In this document: positions 9,451 through 17,312 of the stretch, piece by piece
Numbering within the stretch: position 1 is the stretch's first letter
Layout of the letters: every line of letters starts with the position of its first letter
Origin: Lachnospiraceae bacterium
Lineage (GTDB): Bacteria > Bacillota > Clostridia > Lachnospirales > Lachnospiraceae
Length of the DNA stretch: 38,103 nt
Assembly (NCBI GenBank): GCA_017443065.1
Contig: JAFSPF010000115.1
Span: forward strand, 1 to 38,103
Direction: 5' to 3'
Translations under genes and position numbers: made by a program
Notes under the pieces: generated by a model
What the model saw: only the letters and a program-made list of their open reading frames with translations
The model's database searches: none
What the model was told of the DNA's origin: nothing

Positions 9451-10287
9451 ATGCTGGATGATGCAAAGATCAGGGAACTGCAGAAAAAGGCGCTGGAGAT
9501 CCGCATCGGTGCGGTGGAGGAATTTCAGGCGCTCGGCTTCGGACACATCGGCGGGTCGCTTTCCATTGCGGACCTTCTGGCGGTGCTGTACTGGGCTGTC
9601 ATGGATGTGGATCCGAAGAACCCGAAAAAGGAAGACAGGGACAAGCTTGTCTGCTCCAAGGGTCATGCGGGGCCTGCCATCTACGCCGCGCTTGCGCTCA
9701 AGGGCTTCTATCCCTATGAGGACATCAAGACGCTCAATGTGCCGGGCACGAATTTCCCGAGCCACTGCGACCGCAATAAGACGCCCGGCGTTGACATGAC
9801 GACGGGGTCGCTCGGTCAGGGAACGAGCGCCGCGGTCGGTATGGCGCTCGGTGACAGGCTGAAGGGGCTTTCCTGCAGGACCTTCCTGATTGTCGGCGAC
9901 GGGGAATCGGATGAAGGACAGGTATGGGAGGCGGCGATGTTTGCCGCGGCCAAAAAGGTCACCAACCTCGTCTGGATCGTGGATGACAACAAAAAACAGC
10001 TGGACGGCTATACGAAGGACATCCTGAATCCCTTTGATTACCGCGAGAAGCTTGCGTCCTTCGGTTTTGATGCGGTGCGCGTGGATCCCGGTGATATTGC
10101 CGCGCTGTATGAGGCGCTGACGAAAAAGGCCGCGGACAAACCCGTTGCAATCGTGCTCGACAACATCAAGGGGCGCGGCATCAAGGAAGTGGAGGAGACC
10201 TTCTCCAACCACTCGATGAACGTTCCGAAGGAAAAATACGAAGAGTGGCTGACGCAGCTGCGCAAAGAGCTTGCGGCGTTTGACTAA
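9451..10287 (+). CDS. transketolase, N-terminal subunit
   Basis: ThDP-binding half of a two-gene transketolase. Visible motifs are GHIGGSLSIADLLAVLY near residue 30, CSKGHAGPAIYAAL, TGSLGQG and the ThDP/Mg motif GDGESDEGQVWEAAMFAA near residue 149, followed by VDDNKKQLDG. At 278 residues it ends where the fused enzyme would continue into the pyrimidine-binding domain, which is supplied by the next gene 14 bases downstream. GGAGG lies upstream of the ATG. Split transketolases are common in catabolic clusters and often act on unusual ketose phosphates, so the substrate should not be assumed to be xylulose 5-phosphate. Confidence 0.9.
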   Translation: MLDDAKIRELQKKALEIRIGAVEEFQALGFGHIGGSLSIADLLAVLYWAVMDVDPKNPKKEDRDKLVCSKGHAGPAIYAALALKGFYPYEDIKTLNVPGTNFPSHCDRNKTPGVDMTTGSLGQGTSAAVGMALGDRLKGLSCRTFLIVGDGESDEGQVWEAAMFAAAKKVTNLVWIVDDNKKQLDGYTKDILNPFDYREKLASFGFDAVRVDPGDIAALYEALTKKAADKPVAIVLDNIKGRGIKEVEETFSNHSMNVPKEKYEEWLTQLRKELAAFD

Positions 10288-10301
10288 GGAGGGGCATCAT
10301 C

Positions 10302-11264
10302 ATGAAGATTATTTATAACGGAGAAAGAGATGTTGCGTTTAAGGAGGTGCTCGGCGGTACCATCATCCGGATGCTGGAGGAGGATGACCGCACGGTTTAC
10401 CTCGATGCCGATCTGATGAGCTGCATCGGCACGGCCTCCTATGCGAAGGAGCATCCGGACCGCGCCATCAACGTGGGCATTGCGGAGGCCAACATGATGG
10501 GGATTGCGGCAGGACTGTCCGCCGTGGGATTCAAGCCCGTCGTGCATTCCTTCGGCCCCTTCGCCTCCAGGCGCTCCTTTGACCAGATCTTTCTGTCGAT
10601 CGGCTATGCGAAAAACGACGTGACGATCATCGGTACGGACCCCGGCGTCTGCGCCGCGTACAACGGCGGAACGCACATGCCCTTTGAGGACATGGCGCTG
10701 TACCGCGCGATCCCCGGCGCTTATGTCTTTGACATGACGGATACGGCCATGCTCAAGAGCATTCTTCCGCAGTGCGCGGGGCTCCCCGGCGTCAAGTTCA
10801 TCCGTGTCGGCCGCAAGAGCAATGACAAAATGTATGAGGACGGACAGGACTTCACGCCCGGCAAAGGCATTGTCACATATGAGGCCGGTACGGACTGCTG
10901 CATCATTGCCTGCGGCATCATGGTCGGCATGGCGATGAAAGCGGCCGCAGAGCTGGAAAAAGAAGGCATCCGCGTCACGGTCGTCGATCTGTTTACGGTG
11001 AAGCCCCTGGATGAGGAGCTGGTGCTTTCCCTCGCAAAGAAGTGCGGCTGCGTGGTGACGGCGGAAAACCATAACCGCATCGGCGGGCTCTACAGTGCGG
11101 TGACGGATTTCTTAAGCCTGAACGCGCCGACACCCGTGGAATATGTTGCGGTGGAGGATGAATTCGGTGAGGTCGGCCCGCAGGATTACCTGGAGAAACG
11201 CTTCGGCCTGACGAGCGAAAACATCGTGAAAAAGGTGAAGCAGGCTGTCGCAAGGCGCGCCTGA
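10302..11264 (+). CDS. transketolase, C-terminal subunit
   Basis: Partner of the preceding gene, carrying the pyrimidine-binding and C-terminal domains (320 residues). The INVGIAEANMMGIAAGLSA segment contains the conserved Glu62 that activates ThDP, followed by the SFGPFASRRSFDQI region. The C-terminal domain holds VVTAENHNRIGGLYSAV, typical of transketolase/DXS-like enzymes. An AAGGAGGGG site sits 8-10 bases before the ATG. It is the last gene of the catabolic run: a hairpin and a new promoter follow within 60 bases. Confidence 0.9.
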   Translation: MKIIYNGERDVAFKEVLGGTIIRMLEEDDRTVYLDADLMSCIGTASYAKEHPDRAINVGIAEANMMGIAAGLSAVGFKPVVHSFGPFASRRSFDQIFLSIGYAKNDVTIIGTDPGVCAAYNGGTHMPFEDMALYRAIPGAYVFDMTDTAMLKSILPQCAGLPGVKFIRVGRKSNDKMYEDGQDFTPGKGIVTYEAGTDCCIIACGIMVGMAMKAAAELEKEGIRVTVVDLFTVKPLDEELVLSLAKKCGCVVTAENHNRIGGLYSAVTDFLSLNAPTPVEYVAVEDEFGEVGPQDYLEKRFGLTSENIVKKVKQAVARRA

Positions 11265-11289
11265 GGAAAAAAGTTTTTTTAAAACTGTT

Positions 11290-11322
11290 GCGGCTGCAAC
11301 TTTACGAATGAGTTGCAGCCGC
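11290..11322. repeat. perfect 12-bp inverted repeat between tktC and ribU
   Basis: Arms GCGGCTGCAACT (11290-11301) and AGTTGCAGCCGC (11311-11322) pair perfectly around a 9-base loop. On the plus strand no clean T-run follows (the next bases are TATAATAATCTTT), so it is a poor intrinsic terminator in form. The right arm ends exactly where the ribU -10 element begins. It may be an operator, a terminator for the upstream operon, or both. Confidence 0.55.
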
Positions 11323-11328
11323 TATAAT
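11301..11328 (+). promoter_or_regulatory. promoter of the ribU transcript
   Basis: TATAAT at 11323-11328 with a -35 candidate TTTACG at 11301-11306 (4 of 6 matches, 16-base spacer). Transcription would begin near 11335, about 10 bases before the FMN aptamer, which is the expected layout. The promoter overlaps the inverted repeat at 11290-11322. Confidence 0.6.
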
Positions 11329-11345
11329 AATCTTTGTCACAATTG

Positions 11346-11459
11346 AATCTTTCGGGGCAGGGTGCAATTCCCGACCGGCGGTGACAGTCCGCGACTCCCT
11401 GAGCAGGGATTGATCCGGTGGAATTCCGGAACCGACAGTACAGTCTGGATGAGAGAAGG
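11346..11459 (+). ncRNA. FMN riboswitch (RFN element)
   Basis: The conserved RFN blocks occur in order: TCGGGGCAGGGTG, AATTCCCGACCGGCGGTGA, CAGTCCGCGA, GATCCGGTGGAATTCCGGAA, CCGACAGTACAGTCTGGATG and AGAGAAGG. It binds flavin mononucleotide. The closing helix P1 pairs CTTTC (11349-11353) with GAAGG (11455-11459, one G-U pair). The AGGAGG used by ribU is at 11457-11462, so its first bases lie inside the P1 3' strand. That points to control of translation start: FMN stabilises P1 and hides the site. No terminator hairpin with a T-run is seen between the aptamer and the ATG. Confidence 0.95.
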
Positions 11460-11469
11460 AGGTCATATC

Positions 11470-12243
11470 ATGAACGAAACTCTGTTACAGGGAGTGGCGG
11501 CCCATACCGCCTACGTCTTAAGTTTTCTCGGCATCATCTTCGCGGTTTTCCTGATTGCATACGCGGCGGAAAGAATAGCAAAGAAAAGGACAGGGGATAC
11601 GGAACGGATCTTAAGCACGCGCAGGATCGCGGTGATCGGCGTGTTTTCCGCGATCGCCTGCGTCGTCCATCTCTTTGATTTTCCGCTGCCCTTTGCGCCG
11701 CCCTTTTACAAGCTGGACTTTTCGGAGATCCCGGTGCTGATCACGGGCTTCGCCTACGGTCCGGTCGCGGGCGTGATGACGGAATTCATCAAGGTGCTCT
11801 TAAAGCTTGCGGTCAAAGGCACCAGCACCGCCTTTGTCGGGGACCTCGCCAATTTCGTGGTGGGCTGCTCCCTCGTGGTGCCGGCCTCGATCGTGTACAG
11901 CTTCTTTAAATCGAGAAAGGGCGCCATTGCGGCCTGCGTCACGGGCACCGTGATGATCACGATCTGCGGAACACTGTTAAACGCCGTCTATCTGCTGCCG
12001 GCCTTTGCCGCGCTCTACGGGATGCCGATGGAGTCGCTGATCGCCATGGGCACGGCCATCAACGGCAATATCACGGGGGTCATGAGCTTCGTGATCCTTG
12101 CGGTCGCGCCGATGAACCTCTTAAAGGGCGTTTCGGTCTCCATGGTGACCATGCTCGTGTATAAGAGCCTGTCCCCGTTCATGAAAGAGGGCCTGCCGAA
12201 GAAACAGTTGAAAAACAGCACCGTTTCGGGTAAACTGATGTAG
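11470..12243 (+). CDS. ribU: ECF transporter S component, riboflavin-type (RibU)
   Basis: Membrane substrate-binding (S) component for riboflavin uptake, working with a shared ECF ATPase/T module encoded elsewhere. The core has about six hydrophobic segments and the RibU-like stretch [19 protein letters not shown], followed by [14 protein letters not shown]. At 257 residues it is longer than many RibU proteins because of an N-terminal hydrophobic segment (about residues 12-34) ahead of the S-component core. The start is the ATG at 11470, 7 bases after AGGAGG (11457-11462). An upstream in-frame start at 11362 lies inside the riboswitch and is rejected. The FMN riboswitch strongly supports a riboflavin function. 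Confidence 0.9.
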   Translation: MNETLLQGVAAHTAYVLSFLGIIFAVFLIAYAAERIAKKRTGDTERILSTRRIAVIGVFSAIACVVHLFDFPLPFAPPFYKLDFSEIPVLITGFAYGPVAGVMTEFIKVLLKLAVKGTSTAFVGDLANFVVGCSLVVPASIVYSFFKSRKGAIAACVTGTVMITICGTLLNAVYLLPAFAALYGMPMESLIAMGTAINGNITGVMSFVILAVAPMNLLKGVSVSMVTMLVYKSLSPFMKEGLPKKQLKNSTVSGKLM

Positions 12244-12274
12244 TCACATATCACATTACTTTGGAGGGTGTTTT

Positions 12275-12832
12275 ATGATTTCCGCAGGCGATTTCAGAAA
12301 CGGTGTTACCATTGAGTACAACGGCAACGTATGCCAGATCATCGAGTTCCAGCACGTCAAGCCCGGCAAGGGCGCGGCCTTTGTGCGCACGAAGCTCAAA
12401 GACATCATCAACGGCGGCGTGACGGAGCAGTCTTTCCGCCCGACGGAAAAGTTTCCGCAGGCGCGCGTGGACCGCAAGGACATGCAGTACCTGTATCAGG
12501 ACGGTGATTTATACAACTTCATGGACAATGAGAGCTACGAACAGATTTCCCTGACGGGGGATGTGGTCGGGGATTCCCTCAAGTTCGTCAAGGAGAATGA
12601 GACGGTTAAGGTCAATTCCTATAACGGCAATGTCTTCGCCGTGGAACCGCCGCTCTTTGTGGAGCTCGAAATCACGGAGACGGAGCCCGGCTTCAAGGGA
12701 GACACCGCCACCGGCGCGACAAAGCCCGCCACGGTGGAGACCGGCGCCACGGTCAACGTGCCGCTGTTTGTGGAGATCGGCAACGTGATCAAGATCGATA
12801 CGCGGACGGGAGAGTATCTGTCCCGCGCATAA
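12275..12832 (+). CDS. efp: translation elongation factor P
   Basis: EF-P relieves ribosome stalling at proline-rich stretches. It has the three-beta-barrel length of 185 residues. The tip loop KPGKGAAF carries Lys32, the position modified in many bacteria, and the C-terminal barrel ends RTGEYLSRA as usual. TTGGAGGG lies 6-10 bases before the ATG. Only 31 bases separate it from ribU with no clear promoter, so it is probably on the same transcript, and it ends at the strong terminator at 12858-12896. Confidence 0.96.
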   Translation: MISAGDFRNGVTIEYNGNVCQIIEFQHVKPGKGAAFVRTKLKDIINGGVTEQSFRPTEKFPQARVDRKDMQYLYQDGDLYNFMDNESYEQISLTGDVVGDSLKFVKENETVKVNSYNGNVFAVEPPLFVELEITETEPGFKGDTATGATKPATVETGATVNVPLFVEIGNVIKIDTRTGEYLSRA

Positions 12833-12857
12833 AGGGAATCGTGTCAGCAAGACCGGT

Positions 12858-12896
12858 GCCGTCCGCAACGGGGAGTCGTTGCGGACGGCTTTTTTT
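12858..12896 (+). terminator. strong intrinsic terminator after efp
   Basis: A perfect 13-bp stem pairs GCCGTCCGCAACG (12858-12870) with CGTTGCGGACGGC (12877-12889) around a 6-base loop, followed by seven T residues (12890-12896). The next gene's ribosome binding site starts one base after the T-run. Confidence 0.95.
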
Positions 12897-12911
12897 CAAA
12901 GGAGAAGGACC

Positions 12912-13592
12912 ATGGGTGAGATCCGGATCGTGACGGACTTTTCCGAAAAGCAGAAAACGCGGCCGCTCTATGAGCAGGCCTTTGCCGATCCGGCCGCTTT
13001 TGTCGATTATTACTACCGCGAAAAGTGCCGTGACAACATCATGGTGGTACGGTACGGGGAGGCGGGGGAAGTCCTTTCCATGCTGCATTTGAATCCCTAT
13101 ACCGTCAGGGTCCTCGGGCAAGACGTGCCCGCTTATTACGTGGTGGCCGTCGCGACGGACCGCGCACACAGAAGAAAAGGCCTTATGGCGGAGGTTCTTC
13201 GCAGAGCCTTTGCCTTTCTGGAGGAGGAGAAGGTTCCCTTTGTGTTTCTGCTTCCCGTCGATGAGGCCATCTATACGCCCTTCGGCTTTTCGACGGTCTG
13301 TGATTTTATTACAAGGGAGCATCCGCTGTATGCGATGCCCTATGAGGAGGTGCAAAGGCGATATGACGTTTACTGCCTGCGGGATGAGCTGTATCTGAGG
13401 CGGCAGGCCGAAGAGGATGCCCTCGCCGCGGAGGGCTGTGCGGAGGTTCTGCCGGACCGTCCGGTGATGATGATCCGTGTGACGCATGCCGGGGGCTTTT
13501 CGGCTTTGCTCGGGCTTCCGGGGGATGCGGAGGCGCAGATCCTGCCGGAGGCGATGAAGGGGCTGCGGGTTTATTTCCGGGAAGAGGTTTGA
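12912..13592 (+). CDS. GNAT-family N-acetyltransferase
   Basis: Predicted acetyl-CoA-dependent acetyltransferase; substrate unknown. The N-terminal half resembles the GNAT domain of Eis-like proteins, with the acetyl-CoA loop VATDRAHRRKGLMAEVL at about residues 81-97 and FLLPVDEAIYTPFGF following it. The C-terminal 80 residues are less clear. The start is the ATG at 12912, preceded by AAAGGAGAAGG. A longer reading frame beginning at 12879 would start inside the efp terminator and is rejected. No promoter fits between that terminator and the gene, so expression may depend on read-through or on a promoter inside efp. Length 226 residues. Confidence 0.8.
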   Translation: MGEIRIVTDFSEKQKTRPLYEQAFADPAAFVDYYYREKCRDNIMVVRYGEAGEVLSMLHLNPYTVRVLGQDVPAYYVVAVATDRAHRRKGLMAEVLRRAFAFLEEEKVPFVFLLPVDEAIYTPFGFSTVCDFITREHPLYAMPYEEVQRRYDVYCLRDELYLRRQAEEDALAAEGCAEVLPDRPVMMIRVTHAGGFSALLGLPGDAEAQILPEAMKGLRVYFREEV

Positions 13593-13624
13593 TAAAAATT
13601 CTGAAAAAAATCTAATGTTAATCT

Positions 13625-13653
13625 TTGACCCTTTCCTCAAATAATGGTATGAT
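13625..13653 (+). promoter_or_regulatory. strong sigma-A-type promoter for the DUF5717 operon
   Basis: TTGACC (13625-13630), a 17-base spacer, and TATGAT (13648-13653): five of six matches in each hexamer at the optimal spacing. The predicted start is near 13660. A small 5-bp hairpin, CCGTT/AACGG (13672-13685), lies in the leader. The operon appears to run from here through purA. Confidence 0.8.
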
Positions 13654-13712
13654 TAAGGTTGGTTTTTTATGCCGTTTTTTAACGGTAATCTTTTGTTGCG
13701 CGGAGCGGGGTT

Positions 13713-16700
13713 TTGGAGAAGCACATCGAACGTCTGATCGACGGGCAATTTGAATACGAACGGGGGATGCTGGAGTTTTCCGAGCAGCGGATCGAATGCA
13801 CGCTGCGCCCCGGAGATATGATTGAGGGGAGCTTTACCGTGTTCGGCCCGGAGGACAGGCCGGTGGAGGGATTCGTGTCCTCCACGGAGATCCGCATGGA
13901 GGTTCTCACCCCTTCCTTTTCGGGCGCGCAGGATGTGATCGGCTATCGCTTCCGGGCGGAGGGTCTTTCCTCCGGGGACGTGATCAAGGGAGATTTCCGC
14001 ATCATTTCCAACCGCGGGGAGTATATGCTTCCCTTTGTGGTGACCGTGGAGCTGGAGCATGTCGAATCCACGATGGGCGAAATCCGCAACCTCTTTCATT
14101 TTGCCAATCTCGCAAAAACTGACTGGAACGAGGCGATGAACCTCTTTTACCATGAGGACTTTATTCTGCTGCTCAGCGGCCATGACGCACAGTACCGCAG
14201 CGTTTACAGGGGCCTGAAGGGCGCGCCGCGTTCGGCACAGTCGATGGAAGAGTTTCTGATCGCCATCAAAAAGAAAAAGAGCGTCACCTATCTGCCGGAC
14301 AAGGCGGAGATCCTTCTGGAAAATCCGGATTCCGTCAACGAGGAGACGCTGACCCTTTCCAGAAACGGCTGGGGCTATACGGAGCTGGAGGTTTCCGCGG
14401 ACGGGGATTTCCTGCAGCTCTCAAAGGACCGGATCGATGAAGAGGACTTTATCGGCAACAGCTGCCGCTACCGCTTCCGCATTGATCCCGGGGGACTGCA
14501 TGCGGGCAATAACTTCGGCTCCGTCACATTTTCCAATGCTTATTTTTATCTGCGCGTGCCGGTGACGGTGCGCATGATCGTGACGCCGTCATCGCGGGAA
14601 AACTATCTGCAGATGAAGCGCCTGACCCTGGATCTGATCCGGCTCTATTCCATGTTCCGTCTCAGAAGGATTCCGGCCCAGCGGTGGCTGCAGGAAGCGG
14701 GAGAGATCACCTCCAAAATGCGGGCACTGGATCCGGAGGACCCTGTCCCCGCGCTGTATCAGGCGCATTACCTGATCACGGCAAACCGTGCGGGAGAAGG
14801 CGCGAGGCTTCTTTCCGAGCAGCGCGAGTTTTCCCTGAAAAAGGACGGCTCGGAGGCGGTCTATTGCTACTATCTCTACCTGACCACCCTGCTCGACGTG
14901 ACGGATGAGGAGATTGCGCAGGTGCAGCGGCAGATCCGCAGTGCCTGGTACGGGAATCCGGAGGACTGGCGCATCGCATGGCTCATGCAGTTTGTGTCGG
15001 ATGAATACACGACGAGCGTTTCCGCCAAGTGGGAGCTGTTCAAGGAGCAGTACGCGCGCGGTGCGCGCAGCCGCATCATTTACATCGAGGCGCTGCTGCT
15101 GTGCGCGTCGCATCCCGCGACACTGATGCGGCTGGATGATTTTGAGATTGCGATGCTGCGCATGGCGGTCAGGGAAAAGCTTCTGCCCGCGCAGCTGATC
15201 GAGCGGATCGTTTACCTCGCAAGGGGGAGCAAGCGCTATGACGAGGCCGTATTTCATGCGCTCACCGCCTGCTATGAGATGAAGCCGCAGGATGAGACGC
15301 TGACGGAAATCTGTGCGATGCTGATCAAGGGGGCGCGTACGGATGCGGAAGCGCATGAATGGTATGACAGGGGTGTCCGCGCTTCGCTTCGTCTGACCAG
15401 ACTATACGAGTATTTCATGATGAGTGTCGGGACGGACGAGCAGGGCGCCGCTGCTTCGGAGATTCCGCGCGCCGTGTTAATGTATTTTTCCCACGGCTCC
15501 GATCTGGACTATAAGTCCAATGCCCTGCTGTACCGCTATATCTGCGAACACAGGGATGCCGGCGGGGAGCTGTATGAAATGTATGAGCAGCGGATCCGGG
15601 ATTTCTGCGCAAGACAGATCGCGCAGGGACGGATCGACGAGACACTGGCCTTCCTCTACAGGAAGTTCCTCGACGAGAGCATGGTCACGGCGGAGAATGC
15701 GCATACGGTGCTGCGTGTGCTGCACACCTCCAGGATCCGCGTCGGGCATGAGGGCATCAAGGAGATCGTGCTGATCTATGACAAGCTGCTGCACGAACGC
15801 ACCTATCCCGTGACGAACGGTGTGGCCTATGTGCCGTTGTACGGCGCGGAGTATGTCGTGCTGCTTGCGGACAGGGCCGGCAGGCGTTACGCGGAGGGCA
15901 TTACCTTTGATACGGACAAGCTGATGCTGGCGGGACGGCTGGTGCAGCTGGTCAGTCCCTATATCACGGGAGGGGAGGAATATATTGATCTCTTCCTCTG
16001 CGAGCAGGGCAGCGCATACAACATCAACATGGAAAACGTGGCGGGATACCGGATGCTTTCCGCGTCCAATGTGCTGGACATGGATTGCCGCTCGGAAATC
16101 AGGCAGCATCTGATCCGCTTCTATCATGACAATGATTTTACGAGACAGCTGTCGGAGGCGTTGCAGGAGGAGGATCCGTCTGAGATGAGCGTGCAGCGGC
16201 GCAACGAGGTGCTGGAGCTCATGGTGCTCTTTGACAACGCAGACCGCGCGCTGAAATGGATGAAGCGCTTCGGCACCTACGGCATTGATCCGAAGGTGAT
16301 CATGCGGATGTGCGCAAGGCTGACGGACCGCGAGGCGTATCACGGGGATGAGGCCGTCATCGCCATCATCTTCCATACCTTCCGCAGGGGACGCTATGAC
16401 AATACGGTGCTGGAATTCCTCGTGCGGGAGTTTTCCGGGACCGTGCGGGAGATGCGGGATCTCTGGAAGGCGGCGGTTTCTTTCGGTGTGGATTCCGCGC
16501 CGCTTCTGGAACGCATCATTGACCGGATGCTGTATTCCGGTGCCTATGTCGGGGAGCGGATTGATATTTTCAAGGAATATGTGCAGCAGGGAGCTTCGGG
16601 GGACATTGAGATCGCATTCCTGGCGCAGTGCGCATATGATCATTTTGTCAGGGAATCGGTGACCAACGAATTCATCTACCGCAGAATCGGGAGACTGCTT

Positions 16701-17312
16701 GCGGCGGGAACAAAGTTGCCCGATGTCTGCGGGATGGATTACCTGAAATACTTTGCGGGACGGAGAACAGGAGAATTTGATCTGGAGGTGGCGGAGGAGG
16801 TCCTGAAAAAACTGACCGCCACGAACCGGTACTTCCCCTTCTTTTCCGAGTACACGGACATTCTGCCGAAGGCGGGACGTTTTTCGGAACGTGTCATCCT
16901 GCATTACAGGACGCGCCCGCACCGTCGCGTGACGGCGCATTACATGCTGCACCGGGAAGGCGGGGAGGAATCGGAAAAGGCCTACACGACAAAACGCATG
17001 GTGGAGATGTACGACAGTATTTATGTGCTGTCCTTTATGCTGTTCTTTGGCGAGGAGCTTCAGTACTACATCACGGAATCCTCTGACGCAGAGACGGATG
17101 ACATGCAGGAGGAGCAGCTGACGGAAAGCGGGATGCTTTCCCGCAGCGATATCCGCCATCTGCAGACGGAGGGCGGCCGGTTCTCCGTGATCAATGATCT
17201 CTGTGTGGCGGAGGCCTTAAAGGATTACGAAACCTTTGACCGCCTGATTCAGGAATACGAACATGTCGGCTTTTTGACGGAGCAGCTGTTCCGTATGAGG
17301 GAAGAGACATGA
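13713..17312 (+). CDS. DUF5717 family protein, large, function unknown
   Basis: I recognise this as the DUF5717 type found in Lachnospiraceae; no function is established. The start is TTG at 13713 (MEKHIERLIDG), 7 bases after GGAG at 13702-13705; no better ATG is present. The 1199 residues have no signal peptide or obvious membrane segment. About residues 18-115 and 185-290 look like two beta-sandwich domains (alternating hydrophobic strands). From about 295 to the end it is predominantly helical, with repeated short amphipathic helices like an alpha-solenoid or TPR-type scaffold. Its TGA overlaps the ATG of the Hsp70-like gene, so the two proteins are probably made together. Confidence 0.8.
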   Translation: MEKHIERLIDGQFEYERGMLEFSEQRIECTLRPGDMIEGSFTVFGPEDRPVEGFVSSTEIRMEVLTPSFSGAQDVIGYRFRAEGLSSGDVIKGDFRIISNRGEYMLPFVVTVELEHVESTMGEIRNLFHFANLAKTDWNEAMNLFYHEDFILLLSGHDAQYRSVYRGLKGAPRSAQSMEEFLIAIKKKKSVTYLPDKAEILLENPDSVNEETLTLSRNGWGYTELEVSADGDFLQLSKDRIDEEDFIGNSCRYRFRIDPGGLHAGNNFGSVTFSNAYFYLRVPVTVRMIVTPSSRENYLQMKRLTLDLIRLYSMFRLRRIPAQRWLQEAGEITSKMRALDPEDPVPALYQAHYLITANRAGEGARLLSEQREFSLKKDGSEAVYCYYLYLTTLLDVTDEEIAQVQRQIRSAWYGNPEDWRIAWLMQFVSDEYTTSVSAKWELFKEQYARGARSRIIYIEALLLCASHPATLMRLDDFEIAMLRMAVREKLLPAQLIERIVYLARGSKRYDEAVFHALTACYEMKPQDETLTEICAMLIKGARTDAEAHEWYDRGVRASLRLTRLYEYFMMSVGTDEQGAAASEIPRAVLMYFSHGSDLDYKSNALLYRYICEHRDAGGELYEMYEQRIRDFCARQIAQGRIDETLAFLYRKFLDESMVTAENAHTVLRVLHTSRIRVGHEGIKEIVLIYDKLLHERTYPVTNGVAYVPLYGAEYVVLLADRAGRRYAEGITFDTDKLMLAGRLVQLVSPYITGGEEYIDLFLCEQGSAYNINMENVAGYRMLSASNVLDMDCRSEIRQHLIRFYHDNDFTRQLSEALQEEDPSEMSVQRRNEVLELMVLFDNADRALKWMKRFGTYGIDPKVIMRMCARLTDREAYHGDEAVIAIIFHTFRRGRYDNTVLEFLVREFSGTVREMRDLWKAAVSFGVDSAPLLERIIDRMLYSGAYVGERIDIFKEYVQQGASGDIEIAFLAQCAYDHFVRESVTNEFIYRRIGRLLAAGTKLPDVCGMDYLKYFAGRRTGEFDLEVAEEVLKKLTATNRYFPFFSEYTDILPKAGRFSERVILHYRTRPHRRVTAHYMLHREGGEESEKAYTTKRMVEMYDSIYVLSFMLFFGEELQYYITESSDAETDDMQEEQLTESGMLSRSDIRHLQTEGGRFSVINDLCVAEALKDYETFDRLIQEYEHVGFLTEQLFRMREET

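Noticed and set aside
11362-11469. N-terminal extension of ribU from an upstream ATG
   Set aside because: It lies inside the FMN aptamer; the ATG at 11470 has a proper AGGAGG site.
15477-17159. A 560-codon open frame on the minus strand opposite the DUF5717 gene
   Set aside because: GC-rich codon bias of the plus-strand gene keeps the antisense frame open; the translation is His/Arg/Leu-rich and matches no family.
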